This document shows positions 1 to 9,780 of a stretch of DNA of 64,000 bases, one piece after another (position 1 is the first letter of the stretch; every line of letters begins with the position of its first letter). A program made the translations under genes and the position numbers. The notes under the pieces are model-generated. The model did no database searches. It saw only the letters and a program-made list of their open reading frames with translations, and was not told where the DNA came from. Source of the DNA: Nymphaea colorata. Taxonomy: Eukaryota > Streptophyta > Magnoliopsida > Nymphaeales > Nymphaeaceae. Location of the stretch: NCBI RefSeq assembly GCF_008831285.2, contig NC_045151.1, positions 2,349,544-2,413,543 on the forward strand. The letters run 5' to 3'.

Positions 1-289
1 ACTGTTGTTTGATCTCTTATTTCATCAATAGTTCCTTTTTTCTACCTGCTATTGGATCTCTTATTTGTGCCTAGGGTGTACTGTATTCTCTAATCCAAGT
101 TAATGTGCTCATTTTGTCCATATCAAGTTTTGTTGGGTCTGGAATGCTGTAGGTCCACCAAAGCTTTCAAAACTTTGCTAACTTGCAGATACTTGAAGAC
201 AATATACAAAAGTTTGTCTTAAAAATCAAGCACCACGAGGCAAACCTGGAGTTTTTGAAGTGCCAATCGAACACTTAGAGAACTTGAGC
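1..289. other. Spacer, no gene seen
   Basis: Non-coding plant spacer. I see no open frame with protein-like composition, no splice-flanked exon and no repeat structure before the GC-rich repeat that starts near 290. Confidence 0.5.
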
Positions 290-570
290 AAGGCCCGACC
301 GGCCCGGCCCACCGACCCGACTTGCTGGCCTGGATATCAATTTAAAAATGGGCCGGGCCGGGCCTCGGGATGGGAAGAAGAGGCCTGGTAGCCCCGGCCC
401 GGTACCTGGCCTGGCCTGGCCCGGTACCTGGCCCGGCCCGGTACCTGGCCTGGCCCGGCCCGGCCCCTTAATAAACGGGCCAGGTAACGGGCCGGTTAGA
501 TCCAGCCCGTTTTCTTGATGGCAATTCCAAACCGGGCCGGCCCGGCCTGGCCCGATGCCCAGGCCTATTT
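290..570. repeat. GC-rich MITE-like repeat (GGCCCGG type)
   Basis: A sharply GC-rich block in AT-rich spacer, made of short imperfect iterations of GGCCCGG and GGTACCTGGCC. The two ends are roughly inverted copies (AAGGCCCGACCGGCCCGG on the left, CCGGGCCGGCCCGGCCTGG on the right) and the right end carries GATGCCCAGGCC. Similar TGGGCAT/ATGCCCA ends occur near 14.7, 26.4 and 44.6 kb, so this looks like one copy of a non-autonomous family. The reading frame across it is open only because of its composition and is not taken as a gene. Confidence 0.5.
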
Positions 571-1334
571 TCAATGCTTGTTTCGACTGAGTTTCTACCA
601 TATCATAAAATAATTAAAATATCCCAAGGACTTAATTCTTCATTATCAACCAATAAAATCATCTAACCTTACATAAATAATCAATAAATGTCAAATAAAA
701 TCTAAAACCATTATAAAACTGTAATGGTTAGGCCCCCATATGTTGGCATGAATACGTTTGAAATACATGTAGCTAAACTTTTAAATAAAATAGGTCTTGT
801 CATTTTAGAATATGGAATCACCAATGAATATCATGTAGATCACTTGAAATATTGAACAAAAAAACTGAAAGTGGTCTATTAGATGAATGTCCCAACTATA
901 AATGTCATAATCATCCATTTTGTCTATCCTCCATGGAAAAAGAACTTTTGAGGGTTAACCCCAACCCTAATAAGGATGTGCAAATTGTCTAGCACCCTTT
1001 CCATGCCTACATATTTAGGACACTGTCTTGACGTGAACAAAACCAATACATTGTTAAAAAGTGATAGGAGATTTGGACACCTACCAATTGATGGGATCCA
1101 CATGATCATGATCTCACTTTCCTACCTTAGCTTTAATGCTTCTTACAATAATCATTGTAATCACCAAAAAGAAATATGACAAAAAAGGGTCACCCTAAAG
1201 AATACCTCTCTTCAATTCAAAATAGTTTGCCAATTGACTGCTTGCCATGACTGCAATTGATGTCGACTCCATGTGTATTGATACCTTATCTACTAACTTA
1301 CGATTAAGCCTAAGGAGGTGGATGCCTCTACAAA
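571..1334. other. Spacer, no gene seen
   Basis: AT-rich sequence with several stop codons in every frame. Nothing recognisable as a gene, RNA or transposon terminus. Confidence 0.45.
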
Positions 1335-1500
1335 TAGGGCTGCAAAAGAACTCAGCTTGAGTTCGACTCACTTATAAATGAGCTGAGTTCGAGCTCACAT
1401 TTACACTAAAATGATAAACAAGTTGAGTCACCAAGTAGACTCGTTTAAACTCGACTCTGCTCACTACGTGAAATCAGTTGAATCCCAAAAAAATGGTTCA
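1335..1500. repeat. CTCGAG/GAGTTCGA-rich MITE-like repeat (copy 1)
   Basis: Starts TAGGGCTGC and continues as a mosaic of GAGTTCGAGCTC-like words. It resembles the better-bounded copy at 60533-60995, which has GGGCTGTTCA and TGAACAGCCC ends. Only the left end is clear here, so this copy is probably truncated. Confidence 0.45.
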
Positions 1501-2160
1501 CAAATTTTTCAAAAACAGTTCACAAAGGTAAAAACAAAACTTGTTCACTGTTCACCCGATCGATCCCTTCCTTTCAACATGGAATAAATAAACAACTCAC
1601 AAAATCAGTCACTTGCATACAAGCAGTCTGCTTCTTTGGTAAAGGCTATTTGTAGTTGTCACCAAGCCTAAGCGACATCACAATTCAAAACTTGTGAGAA
1701 AGGAACTTTTGTCACAATGTCTACCTTGTGTACACTATTTAGTAGAAGGAAGATCTAGTGATTGACTACTTCCTCTCCCAAGACTCTATCTCAAAAAAAA
1801 AAAAAAAAATGAAACACAGTGTAGTTAGTGGGCCCTAAGTACTTGATGCAACCAAGTGGACCACATAATTTATTGCCATTGATGGAGAAGGGACCGATCA
1901 AGCATATACAATTAGGGTAACATGTTGAAGGAAGGACACAATATTTTACCTCCTATAGGCTAGGGAGAGAGAGAATACTTCTAAAGAATCAAGAGCAAGA
2001 GAAAATACCTCTTAACATGTATCTAAAAGGAAAAGACCTTCTTGACAAGCAATACCTTGGCAGCTTAATTGCTAGAAATGAATTCCCATATACTACAACG
2101 ACCTTCTTGATAGTTTGTGGAGACAAACTATCATCAAATTGTTTGGTTTTACGCATTTAG
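1501..2160. other. Spacer, no gene seen
   Basis: AT-rich spacer with a poly-A run near 1795-1809. The last bases, around 2150-2160, form a pyrimidine-rich tract ending in TTTAG, used as the splice acceptor of the RGLG-like exon that follows. Confidence 0.45.
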
Positions 2161-2491
2161 CTCTTATCTCTATCAATAGTTCTGGTTGGAGTTGTAGATG
2201 GACCTTGGGAGGATATGAAGGAATTCTATGATAAAATTCCTCCCCATGTATTTGACAACTTCCAAGTAACAAATCACATTGATGTCGCACACCTTCATGA
2301 CATCAAATTGTCAATCAGATACTTCAACGGCAGAATATAATTACCGTTTTATTATCCATGCAGTTTGTTAATTTCACAAACATCATGTCCAAGAATAGAA
2401 GTTTTATTGAAAAAGAAGCAGCCTTTGCACTTGTAGCAGTATTGGAGATTTATATTCAATACAAAGCTGTTGTGGAGCTTGACCTTCTTGG
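2161..2491 (+). pseudogene. RGLG: RGLG-type copine-domain E3 ligase fragment (two exons)
   Basis: Two adjacent exons encode the C-terminal part of a plant copine/vWA domain of the RGLG RING-ligase family. Exon A (2161-2265) follows a TTTAG acceptor and encodes LVGVVDGPWEDMKEFYDKIP and then the FDNFQ motif. A 98-bp intron (2266-2363) has GT and CAG ends. Exon B (2364-2491) encodes FVNFTNIMSKN and later EIYIQYKAVVELDLLG, matching the family pattern, and stops at a potential GT donor. In the family this domain sits before a C-terminal RING finger; neither the RING nor the N-terminal exons are found nearby, so this is a gene remnant. Family known proteins read GDGPWD and DDNIP where this one reads VDGPWE and YDKIP. 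A partial second exon B lies at 4102-4219. Confidence 0.7.
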
Positions 2492-4101
2492 GTACTGAAT
2501 ATGTTCTAAATTCAATTGAATCATGAATTTTTGTACAAATAGGAGATGATGACTATGCTGTATAATTGGAGAATTTTCGGGCTTAACATTTGATTACATT
2601 TTCTGCTATGATGGCACTTTTGTAATCCATATATATTCCCACCACCACCACCACCTTCTCATATTCTCTATTGATGTTGTGAGTTAACTATCATCTTTTT
2701 TGGTAAGGTGATATTTCAAGCATGCATCATGTATGTGGAGGGGTACAAACATGTCAATGTATAGGTCTTTGTGTTCATATACACATATCATGTACATTCA
2801 AACATAACAAATTATAGCTTTGTTATGCATCCATATATGTTTTAAATTCAAACTAACTAGATGAATGTGATCTTCCTTTCCAAAAAACCTTAGAAGTAGC
2901 TTAAAGTTTTTGTGTCTAACATGAATTCTTATAAGGTTAAGGTCATATGCCTGGCCATCCTTATAAAAATGTGAAGTTTGCAAAGGAAAATTTTGATTGT
3001 TTGAATTACAATCCATGTTATCTGTTTCATGAAAATGACACCTCTATCTTAGATCTTACCTGAGCACCTAGTTTCATATCATCAATGTCATACCAAGCCA
3101 TTGTTGCCTTGCACAAGTTGTTATTTTTCTCACTTTTGGGGCAATTATGCATGATCTATGTGCATGATCTGGATTCAATGTCAGCCATGTGACTGGGAAG
3201 AAGACAAGAGTGATGGCACGTCCACCTCCAGGTGCATGACCTCGTTCTGAGTTGATGCACGACACTGCCCGCCACACTGACTCACAATCAACAACTAATG
3301 ATGGAGCAAATCAGGCAAGTGATTGAACTCTGTTATGGTCAGATAGGCTTTGATGTTCTAAGCCTATGGACATGGCCTTTGGATTTTGGCACATGACAAG
3401 ATCTACAGGCACCACTAACTTTCTTTGTCATTAGGACAATTCCATAAAAACTTTGTGCCATTATATTCTTAATAGAGGTCATAAATTATATAATTGGAAA
3501 AGGAAAAAAGAAAAGAAATGTGGCCTGCATGGTGTTACCAAACACAAAAACTCATAGACTTATTCTGGTTGGATGAATTCAAAGGAAAATAATAAAACTA
3601 AAAAATTTTAGGACACAAACAATGATAATTGCACGATAACCACAATCCCTACTATTATATTATAGCCACAGCAGCAACCCACCCCACTAGACTGAATCCT
3701 TTTTGGTCAAGAATCACAATTTCATCTTCTATTATAGAGCCGGTATAAGGATCTAGCAAATTCTTATTGTCAAGGATATAACTAAAAGGAAGTTTTGTCA
3801 AATTTATTTATTTTTTCTTTTTCTTAGACATGCAGAGAATGTAGAGAAAATTCGAGAACATGTCCAATATGCCATGCTGTCATTCACACACACTTGAGAT
3901 TGCACATTGGATGAGGTACGCGCACTTAATTCTCTAGGCATTTGGAGCCCAACGTTCGAAACATAACCATTTAAATCATAAAAAATTATGTGCACTTGCA
4001 CTTGGAAGACTTATATTGATGTCTCACACCTTTATGACATCAAATTGTCAATCGGATACTTTAACGACAGAATATAATTTACTGTTTTATTATCCATGCA
4101 G

Positions 4102-4219
4102 TTTGTTAATTTCACAAACATCATGTCCAAGAATGGACGTTTTATTGAAAAAGAAGAACTTGTAGCTCTAATGGAGATTCCCATTCAATACAAAGCTGTT
4201 ATGGAGCTTGGCCTTCTTG
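4102..4219 (+). pseudogene. Second copy of RGLG-like exon B
   Basis: The exon B of the RGLG-like fragment is repeated in the second duplication unit. It follows the same CCATGCAG acceptor, begins FVNFTNIMSKN and ends IPIQYKAVMELGLLG before a GT. It lacks six codons present in the first copy (after FIEKE) and has no exon A in front of it, because the duplication breakpoint lies between exons A and B. It cannot make a protein by itself. Confidence 0.65.
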
Positions 4220-5481
4220 GTTACTGATTATGTTCTATATTCAATTGAGTCATGAATTTTTGTACAAACAGGAGATGATGAATCTACTGTATAATGAGAG
4301 AATTTTCAGGCTTAACATTTTATTACATTTTTCTGTGATGGCACTTTTATGCTCCATATATATTCCCACCACCACCTTCTCATATTCTCTATTGATGTTG
4401 TGAGCTAACTATCATCTTTTTGGTAAGGTGCTATTTCAAGCATGCATCATTTATGTGGAGGGGTACAAGCATGTCAATATAGGTCTTTGTGTGCATATGC
4501 ACATATCATGTATGTTCAAACATAACAAATTGCAGATTTGTTATGCATCTGTATATGTTTTAAATTCACGAAAAACTAACTAGATGAATTTGATATTTGT
4601 TTCCAAAAAGCCTCGAAAGTAGCTTAAAGTTTTGTGTCTAACATGAATTTCTATAAGCGTAAAATCATATGCCTGACCATCCTTATAAAAATATGAAGTT
4701 TGCATAGCAAAATTTTGATTCTTTGAATTGATTCTTATGTTTTTAGGCACAAAAATCATATATCCATGTTATCTGTTTCATGAAAATGACATGTCTATCT
4801 TAGAGCTTACCTGAGCATCTAATTTCATATCATCAATGTCATATCAAGCCATTGTTGCATTGCACAAGTTGTAGTCATTTTTCTCACTTTTGAGGCAATT
4901 ATGCATGACCTATATGCATGATGTGGATACAATGTCAGCCATGTGATTGGGAAGGCAAAGAGAGTGGTAGCACGTCCACCTCCAGGTGCACGACCTCGTT
5001 CTGAGTCGATGCATGACACTACCCAACACATGGACTCACAATCAACAACTAATGATGGAGCGAATCAGGCAAGTTATTGAACTCTATTATGGTCAAATGG
5101 GCTTTTGATGTTCCAAGTCACATCCATTGTCTTGTTCCTTCTGAATTCATTATTTTATTTGTCATAGGCATGCCCCATATGCTTGAGTAATTCTATGGAC
5201 ATGGCCTTTGGATGTGGGCACATGGTAAGATCTACAAGTACCACTATCTTTCTTTGTCATTAGGGCAGTTCCATAAAAACTTTTTGCCATTATATTCTTA
5301 TTAGAAGTCATAAATTATATAATTGGTAAGGGAAAAAAGAAAAGAAATGCTTCCTACATGGTGTTATCAAACACAAAAACTCATTGATTATTCTGGTTGG
5401 ATGAATTCAAAGGAAAGAATAAAACTGAAACCTTTGAGGACACAAACAATGATAATTGCAGGATAACCACAATTCCTACTC

Positions 5482-5868
5482 TTATATTATGGCCACAGCC
5501 ACAACCCACCCTACTAGACCAAATCCCTTTTGGTCAGGAATGACAATTTCATCTTCCATTATAGAGCCGGTATAAGGATCTAGCAATTTCTTATTGTCAA
5601 GGATGTAACTAAAAGGAAGTTTTGTTGAATAATAAAGTTGCTCTCTGATATCAAATTTAATTTTTTTTCTTCTTCTTCGTAGAAATGTAGAGAATGAGGA
5701 GAAAATTTGAGAACATGTCCAATATGTTCTGCTGTCATTCAGACACGCTTGAGATTGTACATTGGATGAGGTATGTGCACTTAACTTAAGTGACATAAAA
5801 ACCTTTTCCTTTCTCTTATTAACTGATTTATGTATTGGATTCAAATTCTCTATGCATTTGGAGCCCAA
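5482..5868 (-). other. Unrecognised 128-codon open frame, weak
   Basis: An open frame in the second duplication unit whose last 45 codons (DPYTGSIMEDEIVIPDQKGF and a hydrophobic GWVVAVAII tail) look protein-like. The same segment is recognisable in copy 1 at about 3660-3800, where the frame is interrupted upstream. A further minus-strand segment in both units reads like a short exon, MAWYDIDDMKLGAQ in copy 1, directly followed by GTAAG at about 3055. I do not recognise the family. It may be a piece of an unrelated gene captured in the duplicated segment, or chance. Confidence 0.2.
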
Positions 5869-6002
5869 AGTTAAAAACAGGGGGACTTAAATCATACAAA
5901 TTTATGTGCACTTGCACGTGGAAGACTTAAATTTGAAGGCTTTAAGTTTGTCCACAAAAGCCATCTCCTCATCGTAAACCTAAAAGGTGCCTCTTGGTAG
6001 CC

Positions 6003-6376
6003 AAAACCCCATTTTGAGGCAAAATAATCCATTTTCAGCAGTCTTGATCTCTTCTACTGTTTCTCTAATCTCTGGTCAGATTTTCTCTTCCAGCCTCCCT
6101 CCCCTTTCTGGAGTCTAGACGACAACAAAATAAGCTGCCGGTGTCACACTCCAGTGAAATGTTTCCATTTGCATAGGCAAGGCTTTTCACTTTTCAAATG
6201 TAATGTCTCTCAACTGGTTTTCCAACTCATTGTTTCTATGCATTTTCAGTCATACTCATATGAATCTTTTATTTGTTTCATTATATATATGTAACAAATA
6301 AGAAACTTAAAGCCTACTGCAGCACATAGTAAAGGACGTGCAGGAAATTAAACTCTCTCTCTCTCTCTCTATATAC

Positions 6377-6408
<32 letters not shown>

Positions 6409-6446
6409 GTATGTATATATATATACATGTATATATATATACATAC

Positions 6447-6478
<32 letters not shown>

Positions 6479-6835
6479 GTATATAGAGAGAGAGAGAGAG
6501 AGTTTAATTTCCTGCACGTCCTTTACTATGTGCTGCAGTAGGCTTTAAGTTTCTTAATTTTTTTTTCTTCGGTTCGAAGACACTGGGTGGAATTTTTTTA
6601 CCTTCCATTTCTATTGAACTCATTGAAGCCAACTTTTATGGCATTGCTTCAAAGTGGTTTTGGTTGGCAAGAGGTTAAAATCTGATTTTGAGTGACCAAA
6701 CTCTAATTTAATTTCTCTCTTTTCCTTGGAGTTAAGAAGATCATGTTATAAAGTTGTGAGCAGTCAAAAGTGTATTGAGTTGTCATTTTTCAATATCATT
6801 TTCTGGTTGATAACATGAGCAAATAAGTTTCCTTG
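6003..6835. repeat. Dispersed duplicate of 34197-34870
   Basis: From ACCCCATTTTGAGGC through AAGCTGCCGGTGTC, the GTTTCATTATATATA tract and on to the TTGATAACATGAGCAAATAAG segment, this block matches 34197-34870 at roughly 85-90% by eye. The largest difference is the palindrome at 6299-6556, of which the other copy has only one arm. Confidence 0.75.
6299..6556. repeat. 258-bp back-to-back palindrome
   Basis: The left arm (TAAGAAACTTAAAGCCTACT and on) and the right arm (ending AGTAGGCTTTAAGTTTCTTA) are exact reverse complements about a centre at 6427/6428 with no spacer. Each arm runs from unique sequence through (CT)n/(GA)n into a central TA-rich stretch. The same 67-residue translation is read on both strands, at mirror-image coordinates, which confirms symmetry over at least 204 bp. 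The homologous locus near 34.5 kb has only the right-hand arm, so the left arm is an added inverted copy. Confidence 0.85.
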
Positions 6836-6858
6836 CGTTTGTTTTACTTACATTGTTG

Positions 6859-7833
6859 TTATACAACTACACGCACAGACATAGAAAAAGCCCAAACAGG
6901 ACTCTGTAAGTGTGACATAGAGGTGGGAAAAGCTACCGGAATCTGTTGGCCGAAGGGAACAATTGGTAGAAGATTCTTCGTCGGCCAGTCGCCAAACTAC
7001 CGTGGTGGCTTGCTGGCTTTCAGATTTGCTGATCGCTTGCTGGAGATGGCTAAAGGGTCTGTGGGACGCACCATGGGAGAGAATCAAGAGTGCTTTTTTT
7101 TCCTGCCTTATATATATATATATATATAAATATATATATGTCACTTTTTCTTTTGATTGAGGCAACAATGCCATATCTGGAGGAACTCAACTGTTGGAAA
7201 GCTTCAGGATCTGTGGGTGTGGACTCAAAAATAGGGAAGGAATTCATGCATGTATCCTTTGGTTGCACTTCGTATTAGTGGGCAGCTGATGCGTTTTTCG
7301 TTTCATGCATTTTTGCAGCAACTGAATTAGAGATGTCAATGGTTCGAAAATAATCCAACATCTGATTGAAAATTCGGTATCTGAATATGAAAAATATCTT
7401 GAGGTGTAGGTTAGGTTCATATGAGGGAACAACTTTGTATGTATATTTGTGTTCAAAGTTTTGATCACATTATTAAAGTTGCTTGTTACTATTTTCACAA
7501 TAAATATTCCGTCCTTCTGGCAGACCTCACAAAATTCTCAGCATTTTGGTACTATTTTTCAGATTCAAATGCCGAATTTTCAATTAGGTGTTAGATTATT
7601 TTCTAACCATTGACACCCCTAACTCAGTTGCTGCAGCAAAAATGCATGAAAAGAAATAGACTGCAAAAATGCGGAAAAAAACAACACGTTGGCTGCCCAC
7701 TAAAACGAAGCACCACCAAAGGATACGTGCATGAATTCCTTCACTATTTTTTTTCCATGCCTAGAGATCCTGAAGCTTTCCGGCAGTTGAGTTTCTCCAG
7801 GTATAGTATTGTTGCCTAAATCAATAGAAAAAG

Positions 7834-7893
<60 letters not shown>

Positions 7894-8187
7894 TTCATCT
7901 CTTATAGACAAGACAAAGAAGAAAGAGAAAGAAATAAATGCAGAAAATGAAAAGCACTCCTGATTCTCTCACACGGTGCATCCTACAGACCCTCCAGCCA
8001 TCTCCAGCAAGCGATCAGTGAATCCGATGGCCAGCAGGCCACTATGGTAGCACGGTGACAGGCCGACGATGAATCTTCTATCGGTTGTCTCATTGGGCCA
8101 ATGGATTCCGGTAGCTTTTCTCACCAATATGTCACACTTACAGAGTCATGTTTTGGCATTTTCTATGTCTGTGCTTGTAGTTATATA
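6859..8187. repeat. Foldback element, about 1.33 kb
   Basis: Left arm about 6859-7390, loop about 7390-7562, right arm about 7562-8187. The outer ends pair (AACTACACGCACAGACATAG against a right-end complement AACTACAAGCACAGACATAG) and the inner ends pair (ATGTCAATGGTTCGAAAATA against GTGTCAATGGTTAGAAAATA). Both arms contain a (TA)n tract and a CGATCGCTTGC-like segment. Arms are diverged by substitutions and indels. No transposase coding is visible, so this is a non-autonomous foldback or long-TIR element. Partial copies occur at 41741-42240 and 45235-45400. Confidence 0.75.
7835..7891. repeat. (TA)n microsatellite
   Basis: Pure TA dinucleotide tract inside the right arm of the foldback element; the left arm has a shorter (TA)n at the matching place near 7108-7139. 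Confidence 0.95.
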
Positions 8188-8367
8188 CATACATACATAT
8201 ATATATATAGACAGAATGTAAAGTTCATATATACACTTTTTGCAATGAAAGTTTCGAGAAAAACTAGACACATTGATTGTGGGTAGTCGCAATTCGAATC
8301 CCATAGCATTAGAGTCAGCATTGTCTTTCTCATTCTTTTCTCATTTAGGAGGCTTTGTGAAAGTGAT
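8100..8367. repeat. Duplicated flank of the Ale-like Copia end
   Basis: Matches 45235-45547, including the words AGCTTTTCTCACC, AATGTAAAGTTCATATATAC and AGGCTTTGT, and runs right up to the LTR start in both places. The left part overlaps the right arm of the foldback element. Shared sequence on the outer side of an LTR shows that a genomic segment was copied, not that two independent insertions occurred. Confidence 0.7.
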
Positions 8368-8896
8368 TGATAAAAACAAAGTGAGAAAGAATGAAAGACA
8401 CAATGAAAGGGAGAACCTTTCCTTGTTATCTCCTGTTCTTGTTATTTATAGTACAGAGGGTATGCTAAGGTAAGGGTAGATAGTAAGTCTCCATATCCTC
8501 TCCAACAATAAATTCAGTTTCCAAAATAGAAAATATCTACAAGACACCTCCTCAATTAACGTGATATCATTCTTATCTGGGTAGGCAACCGATAACACTC
8601 CCCCACAAGTTGGAGCTCCTGAATCTACCAGGCCCAACTTGCATCTTGATTTATAGAATGGATCATTTCCTAATGCCTTAGTGAAGATATCGGCAATTTG
8701 ATCCTTTGAATAGATATACTTGGTGTAAATTTCTCCAGCCTGAATGTTCTCCCGAACAACATGACAATCAATCTATATTTGCTTTGTTCTTTCATGAAAT
8801 ATAGGGTTTGCAATGATGTGGATAGCTGCTTGATTTCAGAAAACATCTCCATTGATCGTCTTTGTTTAATGCCAAGTTCATGAAGAATGTATTTTA
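8368..8896 (-). mobile_element. Ale-like Copia 3' fragment (LTR plus RNase H end)
   Basis: A 230-bp 3' LTR (8368-8597, TGATAAAAAC to GATAACA) is followed on the plus strand by a polypurine tract complement CTCCCCCACAAGTTGG (from 8598). Next comes the end of a Copia RNase H domain on the minus strand, closely matching 45778-46080. The fragment is cut at 8896 by insertion of the Copia element 8897-14192 and resumes at 14193. Only the 3' end of the element is present; the rest of pol, gag and the 5' LTR are missing. Confidence 0.8.
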
Positions 8897-9371
8897 TGTT
8901 GGGATTTCTCCTCATAACGCATATACAAAACCAAATGTATATACCCTAAAACAGGATCATGCTCACGCTAAATCATTGAAATAAACGAAACCTTAAACTG
9001 AAGCGGAAGCGTACCTGAATCCATCTGATCTGGTGCATGGGAAGATCGCAGCAGGGTCTTCCAGAGTACGTGCGGCGCGCTTGAGGTCTCTCTCAGATGG
9101 GGAAGAGGAAAACCCTAGAAACCAATGTTTCAGGCAACCATTGCACGACCCCAGGGACCACTACCATTTTATAATGAGGACAATTACGAATTCCGCCCAT
9201 CAAAGAGTCCGTAATTGCGTACTGGTATCTATACATTTCAAAATTACCCCATACCATCTAAAATGACGTAATATCCCAAAATGCAATCACTTAAGCGGAT
9301 ATTTACGTTAAGATAGCCATAATGTCTGAAATTCCTCATAGACATAAGTCGGCCCACCAAATGATCTTACA
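8897..9371 (-). repeat. 3' LTR of Copia element 8897-14192
   Basis: 475 bp, on the plus strand TGTTGGGATTT to GATCTTACA, giving the usual TG...CA ends. The adjoining polypurine tract at 9372-9385 marks it as the 3' LTR of a minus-strand element. Confidence 0.9.
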
Positions 9372-9385
9372 ATCTCCCACTTGGG
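9372..9385 (-). promoter_or_regulatory. Polypurine tract of Copia element 8897-14192
   Basis: On the minus strand CCCAAGTGGGAGAT directly precedes the 3' LTR start TGTAAGATC. This is the purine-rich primer for plus-strand DNA synthesis. Confidence 0.85.
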
Positions 9386-9780
9386 CCAAATATGTCTTTG
9401 TACATTCAGACATTACATAAAACCTTAGGAGCTCATAATTGCTATCTTATTAAACGTCATTTTCACCAATCTCGTCCATGACCATATCAACAAAGAACCA
9501 AAGCGGCTTTCGCTATAATAAAATTAGCTACACCTTCAATGATCACAAATGTTAACATAATCAATGACATAGATCTGATATGGATGTATAGCATGAGAAT
9601 TTCATGTAATGTGATTACAACATGTCTATTCTCAACTGGTCCAACTTTAAAAAACGTTATGGAGATCAAAACACAAACACATAAACACAGAATGGAACCA
9701 AAGAACTTTAAACTTTATTCTGCAGAAAACTGAATACGTGTCCATACATTAGAGCAAACAAAATACAAGCTCCCACTAAA

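Larger units (their letters stand above)
2281..5930. repeat. Tandem duplication, unit about 1.75-1.9 kb
   Basis: Sequence from about 2281 to 4017 is repeated from about 4018 to 5930. Both start GATGTC(G/T)CACACC and share the RGLG exon B, a CCACCACCACC tract upstream of TTCTCATATTC, the GCATGCATCAT segment, a GAGGTGGACGTGC segment and a terminal region with CTTGGAAGACTTA-like words. Copy 2 has some extra sequence (for example at 5110-5190). The two copies differ by scattered substitutions and small indels, so the duplication is not very recent. Confidence 0.8.

Noticed and set aside
275-601. 108-codon open frame rich in Gly, Pro and Arg
   Set aside because: Produced by iterated GGCCCGG/GGTACC sequence of a MITE-like repeat; no domain and open only through composition.
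6314-6541. Identical 67-residue proteins on both strands
   Set aside because: Translation of a TA/GA-rich palindrome; not genes. The palindrome itself is reported.
8281-8310. CAATTCGAATCCCATAG as a tRNA B box
   Set aside because: No A box at suitable distance and no cloverleaf can be drawn. The duplicate at 45460 has the word changed to CAGTTTGAATCCCAC, so it is not conserved as a tRNA.
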